Shown here: positions 23,692-35,165 of the stretch, one piece after another
Position numbering within the stretch: the first letter of the stretch is position 1
How the letters are laid out: every line of letters starts with the position of its first letter
Origin: Carettochelys insculpta
Taxonomy: Eukaryota > Chordata > Testudines > Carettochelyidae
NCBI RefSeq assembly: GCF_033958435.1
Contig: NC_134141.1
Location: forward strand, 97,009,001-97,073,000
DNA length: 64,000 bases
Reading direction: 5' to 3'
The notes under the pieces: generated by a model
The model's database searches: none
Told to the model about the DNA's origin: nothing
The model's input: only the letters and a program-made list of their open reading frames with translations
Program-made: the position numbers and the translations under genes

Positions 23692-23890
23692 ATGTCTTCA
23701 CTGCAGATGGGAACAAAGGATAGCGATTGAACCAGAAGAAACAGAATCAATGGGAGAGTGTCAGCTGTTGACTTACCACAGTGAAGGTACCATGGTAAGC
23801 AGACCTAAGTTTGTTGATTTCAGTGACATTATTCACATAGCTGAAGTTACATAACTTAAGTCAATGGCCTACAGGAGTGTAGATGAAGTC
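23692..23890. mobile_element. Degenerate Harbinger-type MITE fragment
   Basis: The block around 23800-23880 ('gacctaagtttgttgatttc', 'cacatagctgaagttacata', 'ggagtgtagatgaag') resembles a degraded member of a family with 'GTCGACTTCAGCTACG'-like interiors and GTGTAGAC ends. The boundaries are uncertain. Confidence 0.35.
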
Positions 23891-24347
23891 ACCTGCAGAA
23901 GGCCTGATTCGTGGCACCTCTGTGGCAATGTTTCTTGAATTTAAAAAAGGACAAATGGTGAAACTAGACTATTTGTCAGTATTTAGGGTGGCTTATTTTG
24001 CTATTAGAACCACATCTTAATGTCTTTTCTGTAGGCAAAATTTTCCTAAAGTCAGCTTAGATTGATCAAAATATGTTCCAAGACATCTTCCTTCAATCTC
24101 CTTCCTCTGTCCTCTTCACCTGAAACAAAGGAAATTCTCTGAACACAAATCATCCCTAACAGCTTAGTATTCTTGAATACTAATCCCATGAGTAACACTG
24201 ACTCCCTCCTGGTCCTGAATATATCCTTTAATCTCTCTCCTTCATTTTCCCTAGCCATCAAAGCGGGATAAGATGTACCTACTTTACAGAGACATTTCAT
24301 GAGAGTCACTGAGCTAATGTCTGAGCAGAGTGCTCTATAGACACTAC

Positions 24348-24765
24348 GTCTGTGTCTACACTTAGTAAAAATTTTGAAATGGCCATGCTAATGGCCAGAT
24401 TGAAGAATACTAATGAGGTGCTGAAATGTATATTTAGCGCCTCATTAGCATGCCACCGGCCACAGCACTTCCACATTACCACGTTTCGCTCCTGCATGGC
24501 TCAGTTCAGAACCATGTTTCGGTCCCGCATGGCTCAGCTCCACATGAGCTCATAGGAATAAGGGGATTTCGATATTGGTGCGGTCCTTCGAAAAGGACCC
24601 CTGTGTAGCCGAGCCACGTGGGAGCGAAACAAGGCAATTTTGAAGTGCTGCGGCTGGCGGCATGCTAATGAGGCACTGAATATGCATTTCAGCGCCTCAT
24701 TAGTATTCTTCAATCTGGCCATTATCATGGCCATTTTGAAGTTTTTACTAAGTGTAGATATAGTC
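24348..24765. mobile_element. Palindromic Harbinger-type MITE
   Basis: The ends GTCTGTGTCTACACTTAGT and (reverse complement) GACTATATCTACACTTAGT match. The interior repeats 'aatgaggcgctgaaatgcat' in both orientations. The flanking triplets are TAC and TAT, so any 3-bp duplication is imperfect. It shares its core with 29967-30402, 39125-39427 and 44116-44423. Confidence 0.7.
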
Positions 24766-27700
24766 TATGGGTTATTAATACCAACTAACACATTTTATTG
24801 AAAAATGTCAATCTCAGTATTGTGGGGAATGTTGAGAAGATAATGCGGTGATAGAATTTTTTTGTTTGCCAGAAACAGTTTCATTTTGGCAAGTGAAAAC
24901 GGCCAATAACCACTTCAATAAATTTTGATAATGATATCAATAACGATTTTTAAAACAAATCTCCAGAGGCAATTATTTCTGTAAAAAAGGACAATATTGA
25001 CAATATTGATAATATTTTGCAAAAACAAATAGTTTTAGGGGAAAAGGTCACGTTTCAATTTAAAAACTTTTCTCTTACAGGTTTTGGCCAACTCTAGTTC
25101 AAACGTGTATGAATTATTTTACAACTTATGATTGACGCTCCAACCCCTCTGTTGTATTTTCTGTCCTCCTCTGACACCCATGTACGTCCAGTCCTTCCCT
25201 CTCACCCACTACCAGTTTGGCAGTTTGAACTTTAAAATAATTTGTATGCCTAAGTGTACTTCGTAAGAACTTTATTGTTTTGTTTATTATTTCAGGCTTG
25301 CCAGTGTTTCCTGCATGCTCTGAATTGCTCAACCCACAATGGAAAGATTATGGTTTTTTAACAGCACTTGCCCCACACCCACATATTCTCATTTTTGCTA
25401 ACAACCGTTATTCTGGGGTTTAAGTGCTTGTGAAATAACCACAGCAATGCTTTGGGGAAGGGTCCTGGAACTATCTCAGCAAGCCTGCAGTAGGACTTTA
25501 TTAATAAACAACAGGCAGCATTCAAAGATTCCTGGAAAAAAAGCAACCAACTGCATGGTACAAAGGATTGTTGTGGCTTCAGCACAATTCCCCATTGATA
25601 AGTAAATTCAAGTGAGTTTAGTTGATTTATATAAATGAGAGGAAGGTAGGGAATAGACAAGGAAATCTGTGTCACTCAGAAGATCAACAAAATAGTTGCA
25701 TCTAAAGGTTGAGCACTACAGTACCTAAAGGGCTGGTGTCTTTTCTTACTTACACTAGTGAAAATCAGGAGCAGCACCACTGAATCTACCATTTCCACAT
25801 TGCCACCGGTTTTAAACTGGTGTGAAAGAGAAGAGTGAGCCAGCATAACTGGGACTATTTTGGTGCAGTCTCTTGACAGGATATTGCCTCATGATGGTCT
25901 TTTGTACCAGTTTCACTTGCGCACAGCAGACAAACACATTGCAGCAGCTCGTCTGTAGCATGGAGAGGCATGGGGTAAAGAAACAATTAAAAACTTTCCT
26001 TGTGTGTCTGTCTCTTTTAACACTACCTGGTGTCTCACTTGCCACTCTGTCCTCACCATCTACGGAAGCTGGTTCTGCAGAAGCTTCCAGTTTCATGTTT
26101 AGTATGACAGCATCAGATTGAAAGTAGGTTGAGGCTACGAACAGCTGGTTAAAGGGTATATTGACTCCATCTCAGGAAAAGAGGGGAGAAGTAGTTTGAA
26201 GAATCCAGGAACATTAAAAAGAAAGTAAGACACAAATTGTTTAAAGTATTGAAACCATAGAGTAAGAATGATAATAAGCTTTTCATTACTACTGGTAATA
26301 TGAATAATAAGAACAGCTGTCCCCTGCTATCCAACTACGCAATTGTCTGCCAAAGTATGTGGTGCCTACATTTTCCCCAAAACCATCCTTGACAAAAAGG
26401 GTTTTTTAAGTATGAAATTTGAAATTAGCATCTTATATAACGCTTGCCTTCAGCCATCCTCATTTCTGCACTTCCTTTCCCAGTGGTGGAATTCGGTCCA
26501 TAGGGGTTTCTCCTGGTGGTGCCCATTCTCACAGTATTTGAGTACAATATCAGAGTAAGATCAAAATGATTGATCTCTCTGTTCTTCCCTGCAGACAAGC
26601 AAAATGTGAAAGTGGAGGTTCTGTCCTTTGTGGCCATGAGCTTTCTGCCATCAGCTGATATTTTCATTGCTCCAGTGAAACTTAGCCATATGGTTGGTGC
26701 TCGTTATGGAAAGAGTGTCTCTCAGGTAGGTGCTTCTATTTCCATGTCAAAACTTTGAAGCTGACTGTGTATTGACTGGAGAACCAGTTCAGAAAGCAGA
26801 AATCTGCAGCACTCTTTGCCTTCAAAACACATTGAGACACAGCCAGTCCTTCCACCTTGGGCATTACATCACTGTCTCCTTCTCCTCAGTGTCCATAAAT
26901 GTGAGAATTCTCTCCCTCCCCCTCATCCATTCAAAGCATCTAGGCTTAAGGCTTTGTAGTGAATATTATTCTTCCTTTACTGACTATTAGCCCATCAGAT
27001 TAGTGACCCACAAAGAAGCTGTTCCTTTTCCTAAATTGACAAGAGTCTAATACGACTATGGGCCTAGCCATATGGCTAGATACAGAGATGGATGGATGAC
27101 AGGCATGTTAACAGTTTGACTCTGGGAAAGGGCTACCTATATATAAAGAAGTGCCAATCAAATAAAAAGCACAAAGCCAAAATTCTGTCTCCATCATCTT
27201 AAATGAAAATGGTAGAACATTTCAAAGTATTCATTCATACATTCAGTTACAGTAGCAAACAATTTTTGATAATGTCCTGATCTGAATAATTCATATTTAA
27301 TTCTTTCCATTAAATTCTACAAGAATAGCTTGTGTTCACTTCAGAACAAAGAGGAAAGATGACTCGCACACAGAAGCTTGCTTCTGTAATCAGCAACAAA
27401 ATAAGATAATGAATGCCTCTTATGCATATGATATAGCTGCATTTGTATGCAATCAGCCAGTTTGTAGTTCTGCTATTGCCACTGTTAAAGTATTTTCTAA
27501 ATTCTGTCAGTATCTATTCATGTGGCAGATATGACATCATCTTGGCAATATGCCAAAGCCAAAGAGTTGCTCACACTTACTCACCCTGTATAGATGCAGC
27601 AGCTGTACTGGAAATCTCTGTAAAGACTTCTAAGAGAAGAACCCCCTCTAACATAATACCCATTGACTGGTAACATGGGTTGGTATCACTTGCTGACTAT

Positions 27701-29061
27701 AGCTGCAACACTTTATCTGCATCATCAACCTGCTACTTTAACTAATGTTTGAGCCCCCTTTCTGATAAGGTCCAGCTGTCCTAGCTGGGCGCTTGAAGCT
27801 GCTGACTTCTGGGAATTTGCTATGCAACAGCTCAGCTTTTATAAGTAAAGCTCTTCCCACTCTCCCAGGCTGCTTTGGCTGGGGATGGTGAATGGGCGAT
27901 GCAGCGCAGGAGAGGCAGGCCTGGGGCTGAAGGGAATTGTTCCACAGGGTGGGGAGTGGGGCATGTGGCTGGTATGATATTGCCACCCTTACTGCTCCCT
28001 GCAATGCTGGGCCCTTCATCAGCATCCACCACTCTCTCAGTTTAGATTGAGAGTGAGGCATAATTGAAAATATTACCTTATTCCCATAATCTGCTATTCA
28101 ACCATTCCCTATTGTCCATTCCAGCAGAGTCTAGACTGCCCCAGGAATGAGCAGTTTCTCCTGCCTGCATTACACCTTCAACCTTGTGAGAGGGAGACGA
28201 TAAGTCACAATTTCAAGCTGGCAAGTGTTTTTCCCTCTTGTTTGCATTTATGAAGTTCCTACTTCAGACAAATTCTGTTTACTTTATTCAAGGACCATTC
28301 ACTAAGAACACATTGTTATCATGCCTTGACTAGCAGACAAAACAGTTCACACGCTAGAGAACTCTCTCAGAAACACCCACTAGTTCAACCATCTCCAATC
28401 AAAAAGCCATAAAGCAAAGGGAGGATGGGCATCCTTCCAGTGAACTGCAAGGTCATCCTCCTTTGGGCGTATTCCCACTGCTTCAGTAGGGGGCATCATT
28501 AATTAAAAGTGTGAATGGGTCTGGATATTTGGATTTTGATTTGTATTAAAGGGGTGTGGCATTCAGAATCATTGGTATTCATACACACCACGATTTTAGA
28601 AACTGCCTAAACTCCATAAAAATAACTAACAAGGCAGGCAGATAAACATGCTCACTGCATGGTATTCCAATGAATATTCAGCTAACATTGGGCTGGGGGC
28701 AAATGTCAGTGTTTTTGGCTATATAAATAATTGGCCTGAAATGTAAAGCCCACAGGTACCCAGTCTAGTAAAAAAACTGTGCTTTTTTTAAGTTCAGAAA
28801 GTAGACACTCTTGACCTCTCTGCCCACTTGCAAAATGTAAGAGAAATGGAAGTAGCTAAAAAAAAAGAAAAATAGATCAGAAGGAAACACAGGAGAATGT
28901 TATTTTTCATATGTGTGATTTGGCAATGAGGAATGATGCAGAGAAGATGCAGAATGGAAATGAAAAATAATTACAGAGGAGTGAAATCCCAGCTCTGTTG
29001 AAGTCAGAAGGAGTTTTGCTTTGGACGTCATCAGGGCCAGGCACTCACCCCAGGAGTATTT
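24766..29061. other. Mostly unrecognised; contains one exon candidate
   Basis: About 4.3 kb without identifiable repeats. The only coding-like item is the segment at 26595-26725, entered separately. Open frames at 25358-26121 and 27738-28061 have no recognisable domains. Confidence 0.4.
26595..26725 (+). other. Weak candidate for a host exon
   Basis: The 131-bp segment is preceded by a pyrimidine-rich 'tctgttcttccctgcag' and followed by 'gtaggt', both good splice consensus matches. Only one frame is open. It gives 43 codons starting 'KQNVKVEVLSFVAMSFLPS' and ending 'GKSVSQ', entered at phase 1 and left at phase 0. I do not recognise the peptide. Splice-like borders around 40-codon frames also arise by chance, so this is only a candidate. 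Confidence 0.25.
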
Positions 29062-29795
29062 GGCCAGGTCTATACTAGGGGAAAAAAAATTTATTTAAAA
29101 TACGCAACTCCAGCTATGAGAATTGCATAGCTACAGTCAGAACATTTTAGGCTATATCTAGACGAGGGTTTTTTTTGCAAAACAGCCATTTAGTCGACAA
29201 AACCCATGGCAAGTCCAGATTACCAAGGGCGGTCTGTCAACAGTAAGACAACAGAACAGAGCACTTTTGTCTACAGCTATACCCTGCTTGCCATGAAGGA
29301 GAGCTCCTCTGTTGACAGAGATCTGTTGACAAAAAGCTGTTCTGGATGTTCCAGTGGGCCTTCTGTTGACAGACAGGGCTTCTGGGACACTGGTACATCC
29401 TGTCTGCCGTGCTTCTGGTTGGCTGTTTTGCTGATAGAGCTGCTGGGAAGTCCAGCCTCTCTCTGTCGACAGAGCAGATCACTCTTTTGATCTGCCCAGC
29501 AGTCTGGCTGTGATCTGTCGACAGAAATTTTGTTGGAAGATATCTTATGAAAAAAATTTTGCTGACAAATCCCTCTAGTCTAGACATAGCATTAGATTGA
29601 CTTTTTGTTACCAATCCCACACTAGGAGGTTGATGGGGAAAACTCTCCTGTCAACTCCCCTTATGCAAGAGGAGTACCGGGGTTGACGGGAGCACGTTGA
29701 TCGTTTGATTTAGCATGGCTCCACTAGAGGTGCTAAATCAAACCCCGGGAGATTGACTGCCAGCACGTCGCTCTTTCGGTGAGTAAAGACATGCC
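29062..29795. mobile_element. Older Harbinger-type MITE, interrupted by a younger one
   Basis: The left end is GGCCAGGTCTATACTAGGGG. The right end in reverse is GGCATGTCTTTACTCACC. The two halves (29062-29149 and 29595-29795) read as one element with 'ggttgacgggagcacgttgatcg' and 'gctaaatcaaacccc' interiors once the 442-bp insertion at 29150-29591 is ignored. It is non-coding. Confidence 0.6.
29150..29591. mobile_element. Nested Harbinger-type MITE with TTA duplication
   Basis: The ends are GGCTATATCTAGACGAGGG and (reverse) TGCTATGTCTAGACTAGAG. An exact TTA duplication flanks it (29147-29149, 29592-29594), the 3-bp size typical of PIF/Harbinger. The interior is rich in 'tctgttgacagac'-type blocks. 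The element at 58690-59027 has a similar interior. Confidence 0.7.
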
Positions 29796-29825
29796 TGGAG
29801 AGCTAAGACTGCTGTAGGAGGATCA

Positions 29826-29880
29826 TTTACTAGACAAAACGAAACAAAATGAAACAAAACAAAAACAAAAAATCCTGAGG
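29826..29880. repeat. Low-complexity (AAAC)n-like tract
   Basis: An imperfect run of acaaaac/gaaac units. Confidence 0.7.
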
Positions 29881-29966
29881 TAAAAGAATCTGAAGAGGGA
29901 CTGACTCTATAAAGTAGTCTAAAGAAAAGTTGAACATTTTCCATAGGGCTTTAGCAGCAAGACTTT

Positions 29967-30402
29967 GGCTGTGTCTACACTAGCCCAAAACTTCAAAATG
30001 GCCATACAAATGGCCATTTCGAAGTTTACTAATGAAACGCTGAAATACATATTCAGCACCTCATTAGAATGCTGGCAGCCACGGCACTTTGAAATTGCTG
30101 TGGCTCGCCGCCGCATGGCTCATCCAGACAGGGGTCCTTTTCAAAAGGACCCCACCAACTTCGAAATCCCCTTATTCCTATGAGCAGATAGGAATAAGGG
30201 GATTTCCAAGTTGCTGGGGTCCTTTTGAAAATGAGCCCTGTCTGGACAAGCCGTGTGGTGGAGAGCTGTGGCAATTTCGAAGTGCCGTGGCTGCTGGCAT
30301 TCTAATGAAGTGCTGAATATGTATTTCAGCACTTCATTAGTAAACTTCGAAATGGCCATTTGCATGGCTATTTCGAAGTCTTGGGCTAGTGTAGACACAG
30401 CC
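29967..30402. mobile_element. Full-length palindromic Harbinger-type MITE
   Basis: The whole 436-bp element is a long inverted repeat. The ends GGCTGTGTCTACACTAGCCC match at both sides. At the centre, two exact 18-base arms (30064+100 to 30181, i.e. 30164-30181, and 30188-30205) enclose the 6-base loop GAGCAG. Flanking triplets TTT and CTT give only a near-duplication. Overlapping frames on both strands encode similar peptides simply because of the palindrome; it has no gene. Confidence 0.75.
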
Positions 30403-30405
30403 CTT

Positions 30406-32474
30406 GATATTAAAAGTAAAAAAAAAAACCAAAGTGAACCAGAGGAATAGAGTAGGTATAAGTAGGCTCATTCTGAGTTTTCACCGCTACCTTCTTCTGG
30501 ACTACCGAGATATAAGAGGGATTGCTACTGACACTGCTGGTCTTGTAATATCTTTGCTGGTCATTAGTTCTTATAATATGATTTTTGTACTGGAAATAAG
30601 AAAGCCTAAGTCAGATGTTTCCCCAACTCTGAAAATTTACGAGAGCATTTCAGAACAAATAGTCACTATAATACAGAGGAAGAAGACAGGAATACTGTTG
30701 GAGCATGTGTACCATGGGCCCACGTATTTCTCTGCCTATGACTATGTTTAAATTAATCTGTGCTCCTTCCCACTTAGGTTTGAGATCTCCTGCGTCTGCA
30801 GTTGTGTATGAGGTTGCTATGCATCAGAGCTGAATGGGAAAGGACTGGGGAAAAGGGCTTCACTAGCGCCCCTTAATGAGTTTACATGACCACATCTGTG
30901 CACAAGTACTGTTATGCACATAATTTATTTGTTTTTAAACTGGACATTCTTACATAGAATTACCCAATTTGCATGTGTAGTGAAGTAACTGCTCTTGCAT
31001 ATTATTATTTTTAGCATGACTTCAGCAGGGCTGACAGCTTCACCCGGCCCCTAAGCAAGGGAGGGGGCTACTGTACGTCCCCAGAAGGGGCATGACGTTG
31101 GCCAGAAGGGGTGGGGCAGTCCTCAGTGCTGCCTGGAGTGAGCTGCACAGCACTCTGGCACCAATTTAAAAGACAGTAGTGCTGGCTGGGAGCTCTGCGC
31201 CCTTTTGTATTGCCAGGCCTTGGGGCAACTTCCCCCTTTGCACTCCCTGTTGGACAGCCTGTATGACCCAAGTCTGAGGGCAGGAGGAGCTGAAAACCAG
31301 ATCCTACAAATATAGCTTAAAATGTTACAGTTTCTCTCCCTCTTTGTGGCCTTGCTGCTATTCCAAGGCAGCGTTCTCAAGTACAAGGTTGGGGTTTTAA
31401 ATTAATTGTCACAAATGTAAGGTGCTGTACACGTTCAGTTTCCTAGCACAAAGTGGTGAAGCAGAGGCACAACTTCCCTCCTGTACTTAATAGGCAGAGC
31501 TTACACGAGTCCTCTCCCATGCAACACAAAGTTCTTGCTCTTCAGAGAAACAACTGAAAACAGCAGCTAAATGTGTTCAACAACCTGGAGAAAATTCAGA
31601 GAGGCACAATAAAGCAGTAAGGCTCTGGAAAGATTTATAATATGGATAAAGAATAAAAGAGCTAAATACATAGCTTTGACATTGACCATCTCAGAAACAG
31701 ACTACCATCTGTCTCCATGTATTTGAATGGCATAAATTAGAGACTTGGTGAGGGTGACATACAGTCAGAAATAATGGGATCTAAATAATAATAGGAAGAT
31801 GTCAGATCTAGAAACAGGTTCTCAAATAAACAATGAAGTTCAAGAGCAATGAAAATTGTAGAAATTAGGGCAGCTGAAAAGGGACTAAAGACAGAAGACA
31901 AAAGGAAAAGGGCAGAGAACGGAATCCTTCCTTATATCAATAATACATTTTTGCCAAGTTTTCCCAAAGTTCGTGAAGGGAGTATTGGCATAAAATCTAG
32001 GACTAATTTTTGAATCTGATGGGGGACTTCAATCCAATTCTTCAATTAGCCAAAAAGTTTTTTTTATTTCTAATACTCGTATTGTATGTACGCTCTCAGC
32101 AAAGACCACCACACACCCATACCTAGATGCTTTTTCACAGTCTATTCCTCATGAAAAGTTAATAAATGTGGTGAGGATAAAAAGGAGGTAACATTTCTTG
32201 TATGAATGACAAAGCTTGTATGTGTGACATGGTGAATCAAAGGCTATACTGTCTCCAAGAGAGAAAAAGTATATTCCTACAAGCAAAATTTATATCTTCA
32301 AATGTTAAGAACTCAGTTTTGGTCCCATACAAAATTTGTCTTGTGGGGAAACAATTTTTATTTTTCAGAATCTGAGACTTTTCTTTGTGCATTTAACTTG
32401 TCAGAATGGCAATGAATCTGATATGCACTAGCACCTCAGTTTGATTGTCTGAATATATTTTAAATGCTATTGTA
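30406..32474. other. No recognisable feature
   Basis: A 115-codon plus frame (30404-30751) lacks any recognisable domain. The rest is AT-rich, with a GC-richer patch at 31020-31290. Confidence 0.4.
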
Positions 32475-32785
32475 GGTTGAACCTCTCTAGTCTGCACTCT
32501 CTTGTCCAACAACATCCATAATCCGGCATGCTTTTAGTTAGCCGGATAGCCACTTACATGGATCTGGCCAACTTTCCCATGGTCCCAGAACCAGTCCTGG
32601 CTTTCCATGTTCTGAGCAGTTATTTAGCTGTGATTTACCTTTCTTAATGTCTTCCAAGAGCCCTGTAAGATATGGAAGTGTTGGCAATGCTGCTAGAGAA
32701 AATATTGACTTCCTATGGTCCAGCAAATTCTCTGCTTTGACACTGGTCAGGTCCTGAGAATGTTGGACTAGAGAGGTTCAACCTG
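32475..32785. mobile_element. MITE with GGTTGAACCTCTCTAGTC ends
   Basis: GGTTGAACCTCTCTAGTC is at the left end and its complement at the right. It is the same family as 10371-10698. TA precedes the left end; the right flank is TC. Confidence 0.6.
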
Positions 32786-33059
32786 TCATATTTTTCCTAA
32801 TAATCATTCTAGCAATAAGTGAGCAGTATGATTTAGTTTAATAAAGTTGGACCTGATTTTAAATGAGCTATTTTAATCTTTTGCTATGCAGTTTTGTAAA
32901 AACCTGGAATTGTTATACTTAAACTTATTAATGTAACAGAGAGGTAGTCATGTTAGTCTGTATTCTAAAAAACCAAAAGAGTAGTAATGTAGCACTTTAA
33001 AGACTAACAAAATGATTTATTAGGGGATGGGTGATGAGCTTTTGTGGGACAGACCCACT

Positions 33060-33088
33060 TCATCAGATCAATAGCATTTCCTGTAGAG
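33060..33088 (-). other. Hammerhead-like core in Penelope arm (approximate position)
   Basis: On the minus strand, CTGATGA (33066-33060) is followed by a GTGGG/CCCAC stem with loop TCTGT and then AAAAGC, reaching about 33039. A hammerhead core needs CUGANGA, stem II and GAAA; here the G of GAAA is an A. Better preserved cores are in copies A, B, C and E. Confidence 0.35.
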
Positions 33089-33150
33089 ACTGACATCAAT
33101 GTAGTACAGAGGCCAAAAAAAAATTGCAATAAAAACTGACAAATCAAATA

Positions 33151-33610
33151 CAGGAGGGTCTCAACATTTGCAAGGGTTCCGTGTTGAGAACCCTAGTGAA
33201 TGTTGAATTTTGTGAATATGGCAGCCACTCCCCGCCTGGAGCCCAGCTGCCGGGGCTCCTGCCTGGACCCCAATGAGGCAGTGGCTGCTGGCACTCCCAG
33301 CCCGGAGCCCTGGTGAGGTGGCAGCCGCCGGCAGTCCTGCGCGGAGCCCCAGCAAGGTGGGAGCTGCCAGTGCTGCCCAATCCGGGGAAGTGATGGCGGC
33401 CGGTGCTCCTATCTGGGGCTCGGGACAAGTGGCGGCTGCTGGTGCTCTCCAACCAAGGGCCCCGGGGAAGCAGTGGCCATTGGTGCTCCCTGCCCCAGAG
33501 CACTGGGAAGTGGAGGCTGCCGGAGCTCCTGCCCAGAGCCCCGGGGAAGCAGCCGCTCGCGAATAATTGAATTTGTGAACCTTAATTTTGTGAATGGTGA
33601 GACTCGACTG
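33151..33610. mobile_element. Tigger-like MITE carrying a GC-rich minisatellite, nested in Penelope copy F
   Basis: The ends are CAGGAGGGTCTCAACATTTG and (reverse) CAGTCGAGTCTCACCATTC. TA flanks both sides (33149-33150, 33611-33612). The left and right thirds match the small element at 3113-3291. The interior (about 33225-33560) is an imperfect tandem array of roughly seven units of about 40-48 bp with the motif 'gctgccgg-gctcc' plus 'cccggagcccc'. A 97-codon plus frame across the array is a by-product. Confidence 0.75.
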
Positions 33611-33819
33611 TACATAGTACTGAAGGAGGAGGGTGAGGGCTGGGGGATATTAAGTGTCTTACCTGAGATAATTACGAACATCAAAGGAAGGGAAGCAGTC
33701 CTTGTAATGTGTGAGGTTATTGCTGTCTTTGTTCATACCAAGTGTTAATGTGTTGAATTTGAATATGTGTCAAATTTGAATATGAATCCCAGTTCACAAA
33801 TCTCCCTATGCAATTGTTT

Positions 33820-35057
33820 TTAAAGTCTCTTTGTTGTAGAACACATACTCTTGGTTTTCAACAGAATGGCCCACTCCATTGAAATGCTCATTGTCTGGCT
33901 TATGTGTATTGAGATTCCTGATGTCTGCTCTATGTCCATTAATTCTTTGGCAAAGTGTTTGTCTGGTTTATTCAATGTATATAGTAAGAGGCATTGCCGG
34001 AACATAATGGCATGTATAATATTGGTCGAGGTACATGAGATTGAGCCCTTGATCTTGTAACTAACAAGGTTAGGTCCAGTGATGGTATCCCCATAATAAA
34101 TATGTGGACAAAGTTGGCATCTGGGTTTGTTGCGAGGAAAAGTTCCAGGATTAATATTACTGTGGTGTAACCTGTGATTGCTAGTGAGAATCTTCTTAGG
34201 TTAGGAGGTTGTCTATAGGACAGAATAGGCCTGTCACCTAGGGCCTTGTGGAGTGTAGCATCATGATCTAGAATAGGTTGTAGGTTTTTAATGATGTATT
34301 GCAGGGGGCTATAGGTAATGACCAGTGGCGTTCTGTTATCGATCTTCTTGGGCCTATCTTGAAGTAGCTGGTTTCTGGGTATTCGTCTGGCCCTGTCAAT
34401 CTGCTTTTTTACTTCTCTTGGTGGGTAATTAAGTTTTATGAATGCTTGGTAGAAGTCTTGAAGTTTTTGGTCTCTGTCAGTAAAATCAGAGCAGATGCGA
34501 TTGTATCTAAGGGCTTGACTATAAATGGTAGATCGTGTGGTGTGTGCTGGATGGAAGCTGGAGGAATGTAGGTAAGTGTGGCAGTCAGTGGGTTTCTGGT
34601 AGATAGTGGTGTCAATGTGGCCATCAGTGTTTTGTACTGTGGTGTCCAGGAAATGTATCTTTTGTGAAACATCATCAAGGCTGAGACAGAGGGTAGGGTG
34701 CATGTTGTTATAATCCCTGTGGAATTTTTTCAGAGTGTCTTTATTGTGGGTCCAAATGATAAAGATGTCACTGATGTAGTGTAAGTAAAGGAGTGGCAAT
34801 AGGAAATGGGAGCTAAGAAATCGTTGTTCTAAGTCAGCCATAAAAATGTTAGCATATTGTGCGTCCATGCGGGTGCCCATAGCAATGCCACTAATCTGGA
34901 GGTATAAGTTGTCCCCACATTGGAAATAATTGTAGGTGAGGACAAAGTTACATAAGTCAGCCACCAGATTTGCTGTGGTAACATCAGGGATGGTATTCCC
35001 GTTAGCTTGTAGTCCATCTTCATGTGGAATATTGGTGCAGAGAGCTTTTACATCCAT
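33820..35057 (-). pseudogene. Penelope-like reverse transcriptase with mutated catalytic motif
   Basis: A 361-codon frame (33972-35057) begins within motif A ('MDVKALCTNIPHEDGL') and contains 'GIAMGTRMDAQYANIF'. The catalytic YIDD is altered to YISD (residues 94-97), which removes an essential aspartate. The last ~75 residues of this frame are out of phase with the Penelope linker. Endonuclease remnants ('HFAKELMDIEQTSG') continue in another frame (33820-34005). The copy is inactive by substitution, frameshift and truncation. Confidence 0.85.
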
Positions 35058-35165
35058 GGTGGCAAGGATGGTATTGTCAGGAATGTCTCCAATGTTTTAA
35101 AATTTTTTCAGAGAATTAGTGGTATCTCAGAGACAGCTAGGAGTGCTGGTTGTGTAGGGTTATTA

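Larger units (their letters stand above)
32934..35165 (-). mobile_element. Penelope-like retroelement, copy F, interrupted
   Basis: Minus-oriented copy. The 3' arm begins with the ACAGAGAGGTAGTCATG tail (32936) and the 'gggacagacccacttcatcag' hairpin region. A 460-bp Tigger-like insertion (33151-33610) separates the arm from the coding part. Endonuclease and reverse transcriptase remnants fill 33700-35060. Homology fades near 35165, so the 5' part is missing or decayed. Confidence 0.85.

Noticed and set aside
29965..30398. Pairs of similar 65-85 codon frames on opposite strands, as if a small gene family
   Set aside because: They arise from the two halves of a palindromic MITE.
33273..33566. 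97-codon repetitive frame resembling a repeat protein
   Set aside because: It is the translation of the minisatellite inside a Tigger-like MITE.
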